Part shown: positions 28,998 to 39,636 of the stretch, piece by piece
How positions within the stretch are numbered: position 1 is the stretch's first letter
Layout: the number at the start of each line of letters is the position of its first letter
Assembly: GCF_002973525.1 (NCBI RefSeq)
Contig: NZ_PVEN01000004.1
Coordinates: 248,001 to 312,000, forward strand
DNA from: Paraburkholderia sp. BL21I4N1
GTDB lineage: Bacteria; Pseudomonadota; Gammaproteobacteria; Burkholderiales; Burkholderiaceae
Direction: 5' to 3'
Length of the DNA: 64,000 nucleotides
Translations under genes and position numbers: made by a program
Notes under the pieces: generated by a model
The model's input: only the letters and a program-made list of their open reading frames with translations
Told to the model about the DNA's origin: nothing
Databases searched by the model: none

Positions 28998-30173
28998 TCA
29001 GTTCGACGCGGTGATCGGTTCGACGCGACGCGGCGCATAGGTTTCCCAACCGCTGCAACCCGGGCACTGCCAGTAGAAAAGCCGCGCCCTGAAGCCACAA
29101 TTCTGGCACGTATACCGCGGCAGATTTTTGGTGCGCTGGCGGATCAGCGTGCGCATCAATTCCAGCTCGCTGCGCCGCGGCTCTTCCGCGAGGGCTTCCT
29201 GCGCTTCGAGCAGACGCGTCATGCCGGCCAGATTCGGCGACTTCTGCATCTGCGAGCGCGCCAGCGCGTGCGCCGCGTCGGGCCCACGCAGTGACGCGAC
29301 GTGCTGATAGGCAACGTCGAGCAGGTCGTTGGTCGGATAGCGGTCGACCCAGGTGGTCAGCAGATCCGCGCCGTCCTGCGGGCGACCGAGCGCCTCGTAG
29401 GCTTTCATCAGCTTTTCCGCGACCAGCGGTAGGTACGCCGGATTCTGCTCCTCGACGCGCCGCCATTGCGCGATCGCCGCTTCCTGCGCGCCGCCGGCGG
29501 CGTCGACGTCGCCGAACAGGATCGTGGCGCGCACGTTGGTCGGGTTCGCCTTCAGCGCGTAGCCGAGTTGACGTCGTGCTTCGTCCGGGTTTTTCTGCTG
29601 CAGCGCTTCCTGCGCGAGTTCGCAATGGAACTGCGCGATTTCCTTGTCGAGCGATTCGGCGCCCATTGTTTCGAGATGGCGAGCGGTGTCGATCGACTTG
29701 ACCCAGTCCTTCTCGATTTCGTAGATGGTCAGCAGCGCGCGTTGTGCGCCGAGCGCGTAGTCGCCGGTTTCGAGCGAACGGAAGGTTTCCTCCGCACGGT
29801 CGAGCAGACCGGCTTTCAAAAAGTCCTGCCCCAACTCATAAAGAGCGTGATCGCGCTCGGTGACGGGCAGATCGGCGCGGCTCAGCAGGTTCTGATGCAC
29901 GCGGATTGCGCGGTCCGTTTCGCCGCGGCGCCGGAACAGATTGCCTAGAGCGAAGTGCAGTTCGATGGTTTCCGGGTCGAGCTTGACGACTTCGATGAAC
30001 GCATCGATCGCCTGGTCGGGCTGCTCGTTGAGTAGGAAATTCAGTCCACGGAAATACGAACGCGGCAGGTTGGCGCTTTCGGACAGCAGCGTCTTGAGGT
30101 CGTAGCGCGCGGCCATCCAGCCGAACGCGAACGCGACGGGTATGACCAGCAGCCACCAGAAGTCTAGATCCAT
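28998..30173 (-). CDS. lapB: LPS assembly protein LapB (TPR plus rubredoxin-type metal site)
   Basis: Inner-membrane anchored cytoplasmic protein that in E. coli controls LpxC turnover together with FtsH. 391 aa. One N-terminal membrane span (FWWLLVIPVAFAFGWMAARY, residues 5-24), then the conserved SYFRGLNFLLNEQPDQAIDAF start of a series of TPR repeats (to about 340), and a C-terminal rubredoxin-like site CQNCGF...CPGCSGW. Cotranscribed with lapA (69 bp upstream). Confidence 0.95.
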   Translation of the reverse strand: MDLDFWWLLVIPVAFAFGWMAARYDLKTLLSESANLPRSYFRGLNFLLNEQPDQAIDAFIEVVKLDPETIELHFALGNLFRRRGETDRAIRVHQNLLSRADLPVTERDHALYELGQDFLKAGLLDRAEETFRSLETGDYALGAQRALLTIYEIEKDWVKSIDTARHLETMGAESLDKEIAQFHCELAQEALQQKNPDEARRQLGYALKANPTNVRATILFGDVDAAGGAQEAAIAQWRRVEEQNPAYLPLVAEKLMKAYEALGRPQDGADLLTTWVDRYPTNDLLDVAYQHVASLRGPDAAHALARSQMQKSPNLAGMTRLLEAQEALAEEPRRSELELMRTLIRQRTKNLPRYTCQNCGFRARLFYWQCPGCSGWETYAPRRVEPITASN

Positions 30174-30242
30174 GCGATTGATGCAAATGAGCGGGAAAGC
30201 GGAAACGGAAAGCCGCGCTGACGACGCGCGGCTAAGGAAATG

Positions 30243-30536
30243 TCAGATCAGCGGTGGCATGGGCGGTTGTTCGACCACCACGGGGGTTTCGCGTGCCACT
30301 CGCAACTCGCGCTTGAGCCGGCCGTTTTCCATGCGCAGGCGCACCATGGCCGGCATGGACGACACCAGCCCGGCCAGCAGCCCCACGACAAAGAACGCGA
30401 GGCCGATCAGGATCAACGGCGCCGACCATGCGTAGCCCGCGAGGAAATTCAGCGTAGCAGTTTGCGTATTGGAGAGCGCCAGCACCAGCAGCAGCACGAA
30501 CACCAGTACACGGATCAGCCAGACGATAAATTTCAT
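30243..30536 (-). CDS. lapA: LapA family membrane protein (DUF1049)
   Basis: Small inner-membrane protein, 97 aa. Start ATG 30536 gives MKFIVWLIRVLVFVLLLVLAL, first span, then the second span LILIGLAFFVVGLLAGLVSS (residues ~40-62) and a charged cytoplasmic helix (RLRMENGRLKRELRVARE). Ends with a Pro-rich tail. Always next to lapB in proteobacteria; acts with it in LPS assembly. Confidence 0.9.
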   Translation of the reverse strand: MKFIVWLIRVLVFVLLLVLALSNTQTATLNFLAGYAWSAPLILIGLAFFVVGLLAGLVSSMPAMVRLRMENGRLKRELRVARETPVVVEQPPMPPLI

Positions 30537-30880
30537 GAATAAGGTCTCTTGACGGCAGTTGCGGGGTGACGCCGGCTTGATGACGCGTCGCGCCACGGTG
30601 TTGCCCGCGCCGAAGTGACCCGTATTGTAATTGAAGCCCTCGTGGCTGGGCAGGAACTGGGTGAAAGCGGGTTGGCGGCGAGATTCATTGCTGAATCGAG
30701 ACGGCGGGCACGCTGAGCAGCGCCTCGGTCAATTCACGCGAAAAATGCAGACAAAAAAAGGTACACGCGAAAGGTATGGGCGAAAAAAAAGCACCCGAAG
30801 GCGCTTTTTCTGGTCTTTTGCCGACTGGCTTTGGCCGCTGACGTTACCAATGCCACGCTGCAAACCACACAGCGGAGCAC
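30537..30880. other. Intergenic region between ihfB and lapA
   Basis: 344 bp without a credible gene. It contains the ihfB terminator (30783-30809) and, to its left, the presumed lapAB promoter. Nothing else recognised. Confidence 0.5.
30783..30809 (-). terminator. Terminator downstream of ihfB
   Basis: On the minus strand GCGCC-UUCG-GGUGC (UUCG tetraloop, one G-U pair) followed by U8, 72 bp after the ihfB stop. Confidence 0.88.
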
Positions 30881-31204
30881 TTACAGGTCGTCATCCGGCT
30901 CTTCGGCCTTCAGCGGCTCGCCCGCGCGACGATCTACCCGTTCGCGCAACTCCTTGCCCGGCTTGAAGTGCGGTACGTACTTCTCAGGTACCAACACCTT
31001 CTCGCCCGACTTCGGATTACGCCCGACGCGGGAGGGACGACGGTTGAGGCCGAAGCTGCCGAAGCCACGAATTTCGATGCGATGACCGTTGGCAAGTGCC
31101 TCCGACATCGCATCAAGCATCGTCTTCACCGCGAAATCCGCATCTTTAAGAACAAGCTGCGGAAATCGCGTAGCCAGCTGGGCGACCAATTCCGATTTGG
31201 TCAT
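30881..31204 (-). CDS. ihfB: Integration host factor subunit beta
   Basis: DNA-bending nucleoid protein; heterodimer with IHF-alpha. 107 aa: [17 protein letters not shown], then [49 protein letters not shown], the beta-arm and proline segment of HU/IHF proteins. A short acidic C-terminal tail (EEPDDDL) extends past the usual ~95 aa. Directly downstream of rpsA (21 bp), the conserved rpsA-ihfB order. Confidence 0.97.
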   Translation of the reverse strand: MTKSELVAQLATRFPQLVLKDADFAVKTMLDAMSEALANGHRIEIRGFGSFGLNRRPSRVGRNPKSGEKVLVPEKYVPHFKPGKELRERVDRRAGEPLKAEEPDDDL

Positions 31205-31225
31205 ACTGCAGCAGACCTCTCAGGC

Positions 31226-32941
31226 TTACTGGTTCTGGCCGTCGAGCTTGGCTTTCAGCAGCGCGCCGAGGTTCGTCGTGCCGGTTGCAGCGGTGCTCGA
31301 GTCCGACGAAGCCAGGCCGCGGATCGCTTCCTGTTGCTCAGCCGAATCCTTGGCCTTGATCGACAGGTTGATACCACGCGACTTGCGATCGATGTTGATG
31401 ATCATCGCGTTGACCTTGTCGCCGTCCTTCAGCACGTTGCGAGCATCTTCCACGCGGTCTTGTGCGATTTCCGAAGCGCGCAGGTAGCCTTCGACTTCCG
31501 CCGACAACTGAACCACCGCACCCTTCGCGTCCACCGTCTTGACCACGCCGTCGACGATCGAACCCTTGTCGTTCATTGCAACGAAGTTGCTGAACGGGTC
31601 GCCTTCGAGTTGCTTGATACCCAGCGAAATGCGTTCCTTCTCGACGTCGATGCCGAGAACGATCGCTTCCACTTCGTCGCCCTTCTTGTACTTGCGAACG
31701 GCTTCTTCGCCCGTTTCCGACCACGACAGGTCCGATAGGTGAACCAGACCGTCGATGCCGCCCGGCAGACCGATGAAGACGCCGAAGTCGGTGATCGACT
31801 TGATTGCGCCTTGCAGCTTGTCGCCCTTCTTGAAGTTGCGGCTGAAGTCGTCCCACGGGTTCGGCTTGCATTGCTTCATGCCGAGGCTGATACGGCGGCG
31901 GTCTTCGTCGATTTCGAGAACCATGACTTCGACTTCGTCGCCCAGCTGCACAACCTTCGACGGTGCAACGTTCTTGTTCGTCCAGTCCATTTCCGACACG
32001 TGAACCAAGCCTTCGATGCCCGATTCGACTTCGACGAATGCGCCGTAGTCGGTGATGTTGGTGACCTTACCGAACAGGCGCGTGCCCGACGGGTAACGGC
32101 GCGAGATGCCTTCCCACGGATCGTCGCCCAGTTGCTTGATACCCAGCGAAACGCGGTTCTTCTCTTGGTCGAACTTGAGGATCTTCGCGGTGACTTCCTG
32201 GCCAACCGACAGCACTTCGCTCGGGTGACGCACACGACGCCATGCGATGTCGGTGATGTGCAGCAGGCCGTCGATACCGCCGAGGTCCACGAATGCGCCG
32301 TAGTCCGTGATGTTCTTCACCACGCCTTCCACGATCGCGCCTTCCTTCAGCGTTTCGAGCAGCTTTGCGCGCTCTTCGCCTTGGGTCGCTTCGATCACGG
32401 CGCGGCGCGACAGCACCACGTTGTTACGCTTGCGGTCCAGCTTGATGACGCGGAATTCCAGCGTCTTGCCTTCGTACGGGGTCGTGTCCTTGACCGGACG
32501 CGTGTCGACCAGCGAACCCGGCAGGAACGCGCGGATGCCGTTGACCATCACGGTCATGCCGCCCTTGACCTTGCCCGTGATCGTGCCGGTCACGAGTTCG
32601 TTGTTGTCGAGAGCCTTTTCCAGCGACAGCCACGAAGCCAGACGCTTCGCCTTGTCGCGCGACAGGATCGTGTCGCCGTAGCCGTTTTCCAGCGCGTCGA
32701 TCGCGACGGAAACGAAGTCGCCCGCCTGCACTTCTACCTCGCCCGCGTCGTTCAGGAACTCTTCGAGCGGGATGTAGGCTTCGGACTTGAGACCAGCGTT
32801 GACGACCACGAAGTTGTGGTCAACACGCACGACTTCGGCGGAGATCACTTCGCCGGCACGCATGTCTTGCTTGGTCAGCGACTCTTCGAACAGAGCCGCA
32901 AAAGATTCGGTATTCGGGGTAGAGGTTTGCAGGTCGGACAT
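31226..32941 (-). CDS. rpsA: 30S ribosomal protein S1
   Basis: Largest ribosomal protein; binds mRNA and the 30S subunit for initiation on structured messages. 571 aa from ATG 32941 ([22 protein letters not shown]); the in-frame upstream codons MQILIF are not family-like. Six S1 repeats are visible, with recurrent blocks such as [46 protein letters not shown] and [21 protein letters not shown]. Downstream of cmk (179 bp gap), upstream of ihfB. Confidence 0.98.
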   Translation of the reverse strand: MSDLQTSTPNTESFAALFEESLTKQDMRAGEVISAEVVRVDHNFVVVNAGLKSEAYIPLEEFLNDAGEVEVQAGDFVSVAIDALENGYGDTILSRDKAKRLASWLSLEKALDNNELVTGTITGKVKGGMTVMVNGIRAFLPGSLVDTRPVKDTTPYEGKTLEFRVIKLDRKRNNVVLSRRAVIEATQGEERAKLLETLKEGAIVEGVVKNITDYGAFVDLGGIDGLLHITDIAWRRVRHPSEVLSVGQEVTAKILKFDQEKNRVSLGIKQLGDDPWEGISRRYPSGTRLFGKVTNITDYGAFVEVESGIEGLVHVSEMDWTNKNVAPSKVVQLGDEVEVMVLEIDEDRRRISLGMKQCKPNPWDDFSRNFKKGDKLQGAIKSITDFGVFIGLPGGIDGLVHLSDLSWSETGEEAVRKYKKGDEVEAIVLGIDVEKERISLGIKQLEGDPFSNFVAMNDKGSIVDGVVKTVDAKGAVVQLSAEVEGYLRASEIAQDRVEDARNVLKDGDKVNAMIINIDRKSRGINLSIKAKDSAEQQEAIRGLASSDSSTAATGTTNLGALLKAKLDGQNQ

Positions 32942-33120
32942 AAAAATCAAAATTTGCATGGTTCTCGCGGTGCCCGGCTGGCCGGATGGTCAGCATCGGT
33001 AAAAAAGTGCGAATGCCACGCGGGGTTAAGGGGTTAATACAACGCTTCACAACGATCGCGAAGCAGCTACTGACAACGGACTTTCTACTGCGCCCACCGC
33101 CGACAGAACGCGTACTTCTG

Positions 33121-33807
33121 TTAGGCGTGCGGGACTAAAGCTTCATACCACTGCACCACGTGCTCAACCGCCTGGTCGATCGACAATGCCGAGGTATCAA
33201 GCAGCTTTGCATCCGCTGCGGGCTTGAGCGGCGCGGCCGCGCGCTGACTGTCACGCTCGTCGCGCTCACGCAAATCCCGGAGCAAGTCATCTATATTAGC
33301 AGAAAAACCTTTTTGGATCAATTGCTTATGCCGGCGGGCCGCGCGGGCCTCGACACTGGCCGTCATGAACACTTTCAGCACGGCATCCTGGAAGATCACG
33401 GTGCCCATATCCCGGCCGTCGGCCACCAGCCCCGGCTCCTTGCGAAACGCCCGCTGACGCGCTACCAGCGCGGCTCGCACGGGAGCGTGCACGGCGATCG
33501 CGGACGCGCGGCTGCCGACTTCCTCGGCGCGAATGTCGGCGGACACGTCGACGCCGTCGAGCTGCGCCAGCCCCTCGCGAAACGTAATGTGCAGCTCGTC
33601 GATCAGTTTGACCAACGCATCGGCGTCGTCGGCGGCGACGTTGTAGCGGCAGCTTGCCAACGCGGCGAGCCGGTACAGCGCGCCGCTATCCAGCAGGTGA
33701 AAGCCGAGGCTCGCGGCAACCAGCGCGGCCACGGTGCCTTTGCCGGAGGCACTCGGGCCGTCGATCGTAATGACGGGCGTCTGGTGAAAGGGACGGGTCG
33801 GTTTCAT
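33121..33807 (-). CDS. cmk: Cytidylate kinase
   Basis: Phosphorylates CMP/dCMP to the diphosphates. 228 aa from ATG 33807 ([27 protein letters not shown]); the open frame upstream overlaps aroA and is not used. P-loop GPSASGKGT, then [16 protein letters not shown] and [25 protein letters not shown], all conserved Cmk blocks. Between aroA and rpsA, the order found in many proteobacteria. Confidence 0.97.
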   Translation of the reverse strand: MKPTRPFHQTPVITIDGPSASGKGTVAALVAASLGFHLLDSGALYRLAALASCRYNVAADDADALVKLIDELHITFREGLAQLDGVDVSADIRAEEVGSRASAIAVHAPVRAALVARQRAFRKEPGLVADGRDMGTVIFQDAVLKVFMTASVEARAARRHKQLIQKGFSANIDDLLRDLRERDERDSQRAAAPLKPAADAKLLDTSALSIDQAVEHVVQWYEALVPHA

Positions 33808-33842
33808 CGAAAAATTCGCACGTCGGGCGATTCGGGGGCGAA

Positions 33843-35147
33843 TCAGGGTTGAGCAAGCGCGGTAAAGCGCTCGAAATAATCGGGAAACGTCTTGCCGACG
33901 CACTTCGGGTCGTTGATCCGGATCGGCACGCCACCGAGGCTCACCAGCGAAAAGCACATGGCCATGCGGTGATCGTCGTAAGTGTCGATCGCGGCGTTCG
34001 GAATCAGCTTTTCAGGCGGCTCGATGACGAGATAGTCCTCGCCCTCCTGCACCTTGGCGCCGACCTTGCGCAGTTCGGTCGCCATCGCGGCGAGCCGGTC
34101 GGTTTCCTTCACGCGCCAGCTGGCGATATTGCGCAACGTGGTCGCGCCGTCCGCGAACAGCGCGGCGACGGCGATCGTCATGGCCGCGTCGGGAATCAGA
34201 TTGCAGTCCATGTCGATCGGCTCGAGCTTGCCGCTGTCATGACCGACGCCGCGCACTTCGATCCAGTCGTCGCCCATTTGCAGGTTGGCGCCCATGCGAA
34301 TCAGCGCGTCGGCAAAGCCGACGTCGCCCTGAATGCTCGCCCGGCCCACGCCCTCCACTTTCAGCGGCCCGCCGCCGAGCGCGCCGGCCGCGAGAAAATA
34401 TGACGCCGACGACGCATCGCCTTCCACCATGATCGTGCCCGGCGACTGATACCGCTGCCCCGCCGGCACGACGAACTGATGCCAGCCATGACGCTCGACC
34501 TTGATGCCGAAGCGCTCCATCAGCTTGATCGTGATCTCGATGTAGGGCTTCGAGATCAGTTCGCCGTCCACCTGCACGGTGCTAACGCCGCTTTCGGTGC
34601 GTAGCAGCGGCAGCGTCATCAGCAGCGAAGTCAGGAACTGGCTCGACACGTCGCCGCGCACACGGATCGGCGCGTCGGCGGAAATCTGTGCCGGCCGAAT
34701 GCGCAGCGGCGGATAGCCTTCGTTCTCTTCGTAATCGACGCGCGCGCCGAGCTGGCGCAAGCCGTCGACCAGATCGCCGATCGGCCGCTCGTGCATACGC
34801 GGCACGCCGTGAATACGATAGTCGCCGCCGTTCACCGCCAGCGCCGCCGTCAGCGGACGCACCGCCGTGCCCGCGTTGCCGAGGAACAGGTCCGCCGTGC
34901 GTGCCGTGAACGCGCCGCGCGTGCCGGTCACGACGCAGGTGTCGCCGTCGCGCTTCAGACGCACGCCGAGCTTCTCGAGCGCGTCGAGCATCACGCGGGT
35001 GTCGTCGGAGTCGAGCAGGTTGGTGATCGTCGTTTCGCCTTCCGCGAGTGCCGCCAGCAGCAGCACCCGATTCGAAATGCTCTTCGAGCCGGGCAGACGG
35101 ATCGTGCCGGACGCACGGGAAAAAGGTCCGAGGTCGAGGAATTCCAT
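33843..35147 (-). CDS. aroA: 3-phosphoshikimate 1-carboxyvinyltransferase (EPSP synthase)
   Basis: Sixth step of the shikimate pathway: shikimate-3-phosphate plus PEP to EPSP. 434 aa. N-terminal [22 protein letters not shown] (PEP/S3P binding), [18 protein letters not shown] and the Arg/Lys motif [23 protein letters not shown] near the C-terminus. The LGNAGTA motif is of the class I (glyphosate-sensitive) type by family knowledge. 18 bp downstream of tyrA. Confidence 0.97.
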   Translation of the reverse strand: MEFLDLGPFSRASGTIRLPGSKSISNRVLLLAALAEGETTITNLLDSDDTRVMLDALEKLGVRLKRDGDTCVVTGTRGAFTARTADLFLGNAGTAVRPLTAALAVNGGDYRIHGVPRMHERPIGDLVDGLRQLGARVDYEENEGYPPLRIRPAQISADAPIRVRGDVSSQFLTSLLMTLPLLRTESGVSTVQVDGELISKPYIEITIKLMERFGIKVERHGWHQFVVPAGQRYQSPGTIMVEGDASSASYFLAAGALGGGPLKVEGVGRASIQGDVGFADALIRMGANLQMGDDWIEVRGVGHDSGKLEPIDMDCNLIPDAAMTIAVAALFADGATTLRNIASWRVKETDRLAAMATELRKVGAKVQEGEDYLVIEPPEKLIPNAAIDTYDDHRMAMCFSLVSLGGVPIRINDPKCVGKTFPDYFERFTALAQP

Positions 35148-35165
35148 GATTGAGTCCAGTTCCGG

Positions 35166-36107
35166 TTATTTCGACGCGTCGCTATGCGCGACGCCGGCCG
35201 AGCGCTGTTCCTGCCACTCGCTGCGCGCCACGCGTGAGCGCGCGAACACGGCTTCGAGCGTCGCGCCGTCGGCCGCCTCGATCGCTGCGCGCAAGCGCGC
35301 GAGCACGGCCGTGTAGCTGTCGAGCTCTTCGAGCAGCGCGGCGCGATTGGCGACGCACACGTCGCGCCACATTTCCGGGCTCGACGCCGCGATGCGCGTG
35401 AAGTCGCGAAAGCCGCCCGCCGCGAACGAAAACTTCAGCGCGGCGTCCGGCGAATTGAGAATCTGCTCGACCAGCGCGAACGACAGCACGTGCGGCAAAT
35501 GACTGACCGACGCGAGCACGCGGTCGTGCTGTTCGGGCGACATATCGCGCACGCAGGCGCCGGTGGCACGCCACATCGCGGCGACGCGCTCGACCGCCTC
35601 AGGTGCATTCTCGGGCAGCGGGCACAGCACGACGTTGCGGTTCACATACAGGTCGGGCAACGCGGCATCCGGACCACTCGCCTCGCGGCCGGCAATCGGA
35701 TGACCCGGCACGAACTGGCCGATGCGGTCACCGAGCGCGGCGCGCGCGGCCGCGACTACGTCGGACTTGGTGCTGCCGGCGTCGGTGACGATCGTCGCCG
35801 CGTCGAGAAACGGCGCGATGCGTTCGAGCAAAGGCTGCGTTTGCGCGACGGGCGCCGCCAGCAGCACGAAGTCGGCGCCGGACAACGCCTCGCGTAGCGC
35901 GCTGTCGTCGCTCAACGCCACGGCGCTGTCGATCACACCCAGTTCCAGCGCCCGCGCGCTCGAAGCGGACGAGCGCCCGACGCCGATCACCTTGCGCGCG
36001 CCAGCCGTCTCGCCGCGCTCGCGCAGCGCGCGCGCCAGCGATCCGCCGATCAGGCCGACACCGAAAATCACCAACTTGTTAAAAGAAAACGCAGCCACGT
36101 CGGTCAT
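35166..36107 (-). CDS. tyrA: Prephenate dehydrogenase
   Basis: Tyrosine pathway: oxidative decarboxylation of prephenate (or arogenate). 313 aa, monofunctional (no chorismate mutase domain). NAD(P) motif IFGVGLIGGSLARALRERG at the N-terminus; VTDAGSTKSDVVAAARAALG; FVPGHPIAGREASGPDAA; and SHLPHVLSFALVEQIL contain the catalytic and substrate residues. Follows hisC in the aromatic supraoperon. Confidence 0.95.
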   Translation of the reverse strand: MTDVAAFSFNKLVIFGVGLIGGSLARALRERGETAGARKVIGVGRSSASSARALELGVIDSAVALSDDSALREALSGADFVLLAAPVAQTQPLLERIAPFLDAATIVTDAGSTKSDVVAAARAALGDRIGQFVPGHPIAGREASGPDAALPDLYVNRNVVLCPLPENAPEAVERVAAMWRATGACVRDMSPEQHDRVLASVSHLPHVLSFALVEQILNSPDAALKFSFAAGGFRDFTRIAASSPEMWRDVCVANRAALLEELDSYTAVLARLRAAIEAADGATLEAVFARSRVARSEWQEQRSAGVAHSDASK

Positions 36108-36190
36108 ATTAAAAGCGCGCCTCTCATGCGATGCGGCGCGCGGATCAAGGATTGCCGCTCAGGTTACCGTTCAGGTTACTCAGGTACCGG

Positions 36191-37303
36191 TCAAGCGGCG
36201 GCGAGCGTCTTTTCGAGCGCCGCGATGAATGCTTCGTTTTCTTCCGGCAGGCCGATCGTGATGCGTAGCCATTGCGGCAAACCGTAGTTGCCGACCGGAC
36301 GCACGATCACGCCCTGCTTCAGCAGCGCCAGGTTGACGCGGTTACCGGCCGAGTCGTCGTTGCCCACACGCACCAACACGAAGTTGCCGTCCGACGGTAC
36401 GTACTCGAGGCCGAGCTTGTCGAACGCTTCGGTCAAACGGCGGTAGCCCTGCGCGTTCAGCGCGGCGCTCTTTTCCAGAAACGCCGTGTCGTTCAGCGCC
36501 GCGATCGCCGCCGCTTGCGCGAGCGTGTTCACATTGAACGGCTGACGCAGACGGTTCAGCAGATCGGTCAATTCCGGCTGCGCGATCGCGAAGCCCACGC
36601 GCAGGCCGGCCAGGCCAAACGCCTTCGAAAACGTGCGCGACACCAGCAGATTCGGATAACGACGCACCCAGGCGATCGAGTCGTAGCGCTTGTCTTGCGG
36701 CAGATATTCGGTGTACGCCTCGTCGAGCACGACGGCCACGTTGCGCGGCACCTTGTCGAGAAACGCCTCGAGCTTCGGACCGTCGATAAACGTGCCGGTC
36801 GGATTGTTCGGATTGGCGACGAAGATCAGGCGCGTGTCGTCGGTAATCGCGGCGAGCATCGCGTCGAGGTCGTGACCGTACTGGACGGCCGGCACGACGA
36901 TCGCGCGTGCGCCCAGACCTTGCGTGGCCAGTGCGTAAACCGCGAACGAGTACTGCGCGTAGATGATCGACTGACCCTTCTCCACGAACGCGTGCGCGGC
37001 GATTTCGAGAATGTCGTTGCTGCCGTTGCCGAGCGTGATCCACTCGGCCGGCACGCCGTACCGCTCGCTCAGCGCGCTCTTCAATTCGAACGCGTTCGCG
37101 TCCGGATAGCGGCCCAGTTCGCTGGCGGCTTGCGCCATGGCGCGTTGCGCCGATTCCGGCATGCCCAGCGGGTTTTCGTTCGACGCCAGCTTTACGATGT
37201 TCGCTTCGTCCAGACCAAACTCGCGGGCCACTTCCGAAATCGGCTTACCGGCGACGTAAGGGGCAATCGCGCGCACATAGGAAGGACCGAAAGACGTTGT
37301 CAT
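36191..37303 (-). CDS. hisC: Histidinol-phosphate/aromatic aminotransferase
   Basis: PLP aminotransferase, 370 aa from ATG 37303 (MTTSFGPSYVRAIAPYVAGKP). PLP lysine in SRTFSKAFGLAGLRVGFAIA (near residue 225), NPNNPTGTFI, and VLDEAYTEYLPQ. Sits between pheA and tyrA, so it probably also transaminates phenylpyruvate and 4-hydroxyphenylpyruvate. A second hisC in the his operon would be expected but lies outside this window. Confidence 0.93.
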   Translation of the reverse strand: MTTSFGPSYVRAIAPYVAGKPISEVAREFGLDEANIVKLASNENPLGMPESAQRAMAQAASELGRYPDANAFELKSALSERYGVPAEWITLGNGSNDILEIAAHAFVEKGQSIIYAQYSFAVYALATQGLGARAIVVPAVQYGHDLDAMLAAITDDTRLIFVANPNNPTGTFIDGPKLEAFLDKVPRNVAVVLDEAYTEYLPQDKRYDSIAWVRRYPNLLVSRTFSKAFGLAGLRVGFAIAQPELTDLLNRLRQPFNVNTLAQAAAIAALNDTAFLEKSAALNAQGYRRLTEAFDKLGLEYVPSDGNFVLVRVGNDDSAGNRVNLALLKQGVIVRPVGNYGLPQWLRITIGLPEENEAFIAALEKTLAAA

Positions 37304-37402
37304 GAAAATCTCCGAACGATGATTAGCAATTGAATCTGCGACTGGCGCGCCACGCATGCCGTTGGGCGCCGCCTGTGTGTCTGTGTGTCAGCCTGCACGC
37401 CA

Positions 37403-38485
37403 TTAACGCGCGCGCGGATACGAGCCTAGAATCTTCAGAAACGCGGCCTTTTCGCCGAGTTCGGTGAGCGCGGCAGCCACGGCCGGATCGTCGCGATGAC
37501 CTTCGACGTCGATGTAGAAGTAGTACTCCCACGTACCGACGCGCGCCGGACGCGATTCGAACCGGGTCATGGACACGCTATGGCGTGCCAGCGGTTCCAG
37601 CAGCTTGACCATTGCGCCGGGCTCGTTCACCACCGACACGATCAGCGACGTCTGGTCGTACCCGCTCGGGCCGCCGGGCTGCTTGCCAATCATCACGAAG
37701 CGCGTGCGATTGTGCGGATCGTCCTGAATCAACGCGTAGGCGACTTGCAAACCGTAGTGAGTCGCCGCGCGATCGCCGGCGATCGCCGCGACGGTCGGAT
37801 CGGCCGCCGCCATGCGCGCCGCTTCGGCGTTGCTCGACACGGCCTGGCGCTCCAGATGCGGTGCATTCGTCGACAACCAGCGCTGGCATTGCGCAAGCGC
37901 CTGTGCATGCGCGCAGACGCGCGTGACGCCGGTCAAGCCGCCGTTCAGCGACAGCAGATTGTGATGAATCGGCAAAGCCAGTTCACCGCCGATCGTAAGT
38001 TGCGTTTGCAGCAGCAGATCGAGCGTGCGCGAGACCGCGCCTTCGGTCGAGTTCTCGACCGGCACGACGCCGAATTCGGCGGCGCCGGCTTCGACGGAGC
38101 GAAATACCTCGTCGATCGACGGGCACGGCAGGCCTTCGATCGACTGACCGAAGTACTCGTGCATGGCCTGCTCGCTGTACGTGCCGACCGGCCCGAGGTA
38201 CGCGGCCTTGATGGTCTTTTCGAGCGCGCGGCTCGCGGCCATGATCTCGCGCCAGATCGCGCTGATGTGTTCGCTCGCGAGCGGCCCGTCGCTCATGTCC
38301 TGCAGACGCGCGATCACCTGCTGCTCGCGCTCGGGGCGGAACACCGGCGCGTTGAAATGCTTCTTGACTTCACCCACTTCGAGCGCCACCGCGGCACGCT
38401 GATTGAGAAGTGCGATCAGTTGCGCGTCGAGCGCGTCGATGCGTTCGCGAAGGGGTTTGAGTCGGGTATTGAGTTCGTCGTCCAT
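37403..38485 (-). CDS. pheA: Bifunctional chorismate mutase/prephenate dehydratase
   Basis: Phenylalanine branch enzyme, 360 aa. Chorismate mutase (AroQ) domain residues ~1-95 (LKPLRERIDALDAQLIALLNQRAAVALEVGEVK), prephenate dehydratase ~98-275 (AAYLGPVGTYSEQAMHEYFG; VPVENSTEGAVSRTLDLLLQ; the TRF motif in RTRFVMIG), and C-terminal ACT domain ~285-360 (SLIVSVVNEPGAMVKLLEPLARHSVSMTRFESRPAR, containing the ESRP motif for Phe feedback inhibition). Confidence 0.97.
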   Translation of the reverse strand: MDDELNTRLKPLRERIDALDAQLIALLNQRAAVALEVGEVKKHFNAPVFRPEREQQVIARLQDMSDGPLASEHISAIWREIMAASRALEKTIKAAYLGPVGTYSEQAMHEYFGQSIEGLPCPSIDEVFRSVEAGAAEFGVVPVENSTEGAVSRTLDLLLQTQLTIGGELALPIHHNLLSLNGGLTGVTRVCAHAQALAQCQRWLSTNAPHLERQAVSSNAEAARMAAADPTVAAIAGDRAATHYGLQVAYALIQDDPHNRTRFVMIGKQPGGPSGYDQTSLIVSVVNEPGAMVKLLEPLARHSVSMTRFESRPARVGTWEYYFYIDVEGHRDDPAVAAALTELGEKAAFLKILGSYPRAR

Positions 38486-38553
38486 GCGTGAAAACGGCCC
38501 TGCCGGGTAGCTGCTGGAAAGGATGCGCGCGCCTGCTGCTCAATGCTGCTCGC

Positions 38554-39636
38554 TCAGGCGCTACGCTGTTCGAATTCCTTCATGTATTCGACAAGCGCTT
38601 TGACGCCTTCGAGCGGGACGGCGTTATAAATCGACGCCCGCATGCCGCCGACGGACTTGTGGCCCTTTAGCTGCACCATTCCCCGGGCTTTCGCACCGGC
38701 CAGGAAATCTTCGTTGCGCGACTCGTCGGCGAGGAAGAACGGTATGTTCATCCGCGAGCGCGAGCCACGCTCGACCTTGTTCAGATAGAAGCTGCTGGCG
38801 TCGATCGTGTCGTATAACAGCTTCGACTTTTCGAGGTTGCGCGCTTCCATTTCAACGAGACCGCCCTGCTTCTTCAACCACTTGAACACCAGCCCGGCGA
38901 TATAGATCGCGTACGTGGGCGGCGTGTTGTACATCGAATTGTTTTCGGCGACGGTCTTCCATTCGAACGCCGACGGGCAAATCGACAGCGCGCGATCCAG
39001 CATGTCTTCACGCACGATCACCACCGTCACGCCCGCCATACCGATATTCTTCTGCGCGCCACCGAACAGCACGCCGTATTTGGCGATGTCCATGGGGCGC
39101 GACAAAATATGCGACGACGCGTCGGCCACTAGCGGAATATCGCCGAGGTCCGGAATCTCGAACGTTTCGACGCCGTGAATCGTCTCGTTCGTGCACAAAT
39201 GCACGTAAGCCGGATCGTCCGACAACTGCCATTCCGAACTCGCGGGCGAACGCGTGAAACCGTCCGCCGTCTGACCGCTCGCGGCGACGTGCACGGCGCC
39301 GTATTTCTGCGCTTCCTTGAACGACTTCTGCGACCACGAACCGGTCACGATGAAATCCGCACGCGGTTTCGCGGCGAGCAGGTTCATCGGAATAATCGCG
39401 TTCTCGCCGAGACCGCCGCCCTGCAGAAACAGAATGCGATGGCTGGCCGGCACGTCGAGCAGGTCGCGCAGATCGACGAGCGCTTCCTCGTGGATCGACA
39501 TGAATTCCTTGCCGCGATGGCTCATTTCCATCACGCTCATGCCACTGCCTTGCCAATCGAGCATCTCGTCGGCTGCCTGACGCAGCACTTCTTCGGGCAT
39601 GGCCGCGGGGCCGGCGGAGAAATTAAAGACGCGCAT
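38554..39636 (-). CDS. serC: Phosphoserine aminotransferase
   Basis: Serine (and PLP) biosynthesis: 3-phosphohydroxypyruvate to phosphoserine. 360 aa from ATG 39636 ([22 protein letters not shown]). Conserved [33 protein letters not shown] (close to FLQGGGxxQF family block but with GLGEN in place of QF), [12 protein letters not shown] and the PLP Lys in [21 protein letters not shown]. First gene of serC-pheA-hisC-tyrA-aroA-cmk. Confidence 0.96.
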   Translation of the reverse strand: MRVFNFSAGPAAMPEEVLRQAADEMLDWQGSGMSVMEMSHRGKEFMSIHEEALVDLRDLLDVPASHRILFLQGGGLGENAIIPMNLLAAKPRADFIVTGSWSQKSFKEAQKYGAVHVAASGQTADGFTRSPASSEWQLSDDPAYVHLCTNETIHGVETFEIPDLGDIPLVADASSHILSRPMDIAKYGVLFGGAQKNIGMAGVTVVIVREDMLDRALSICPSAFEWKTVAENNSMYNTPPTYAIYIAGLVFKWLKKQGGLVEMEARNLEKSKLLYDTIDASSFYLNKVERGSRSRMNIPFFLADESRNEDFLAGAKARGMVQLKGHKSVGGMRASIYNAVPLEGVKALVEYMKEFEQRSA

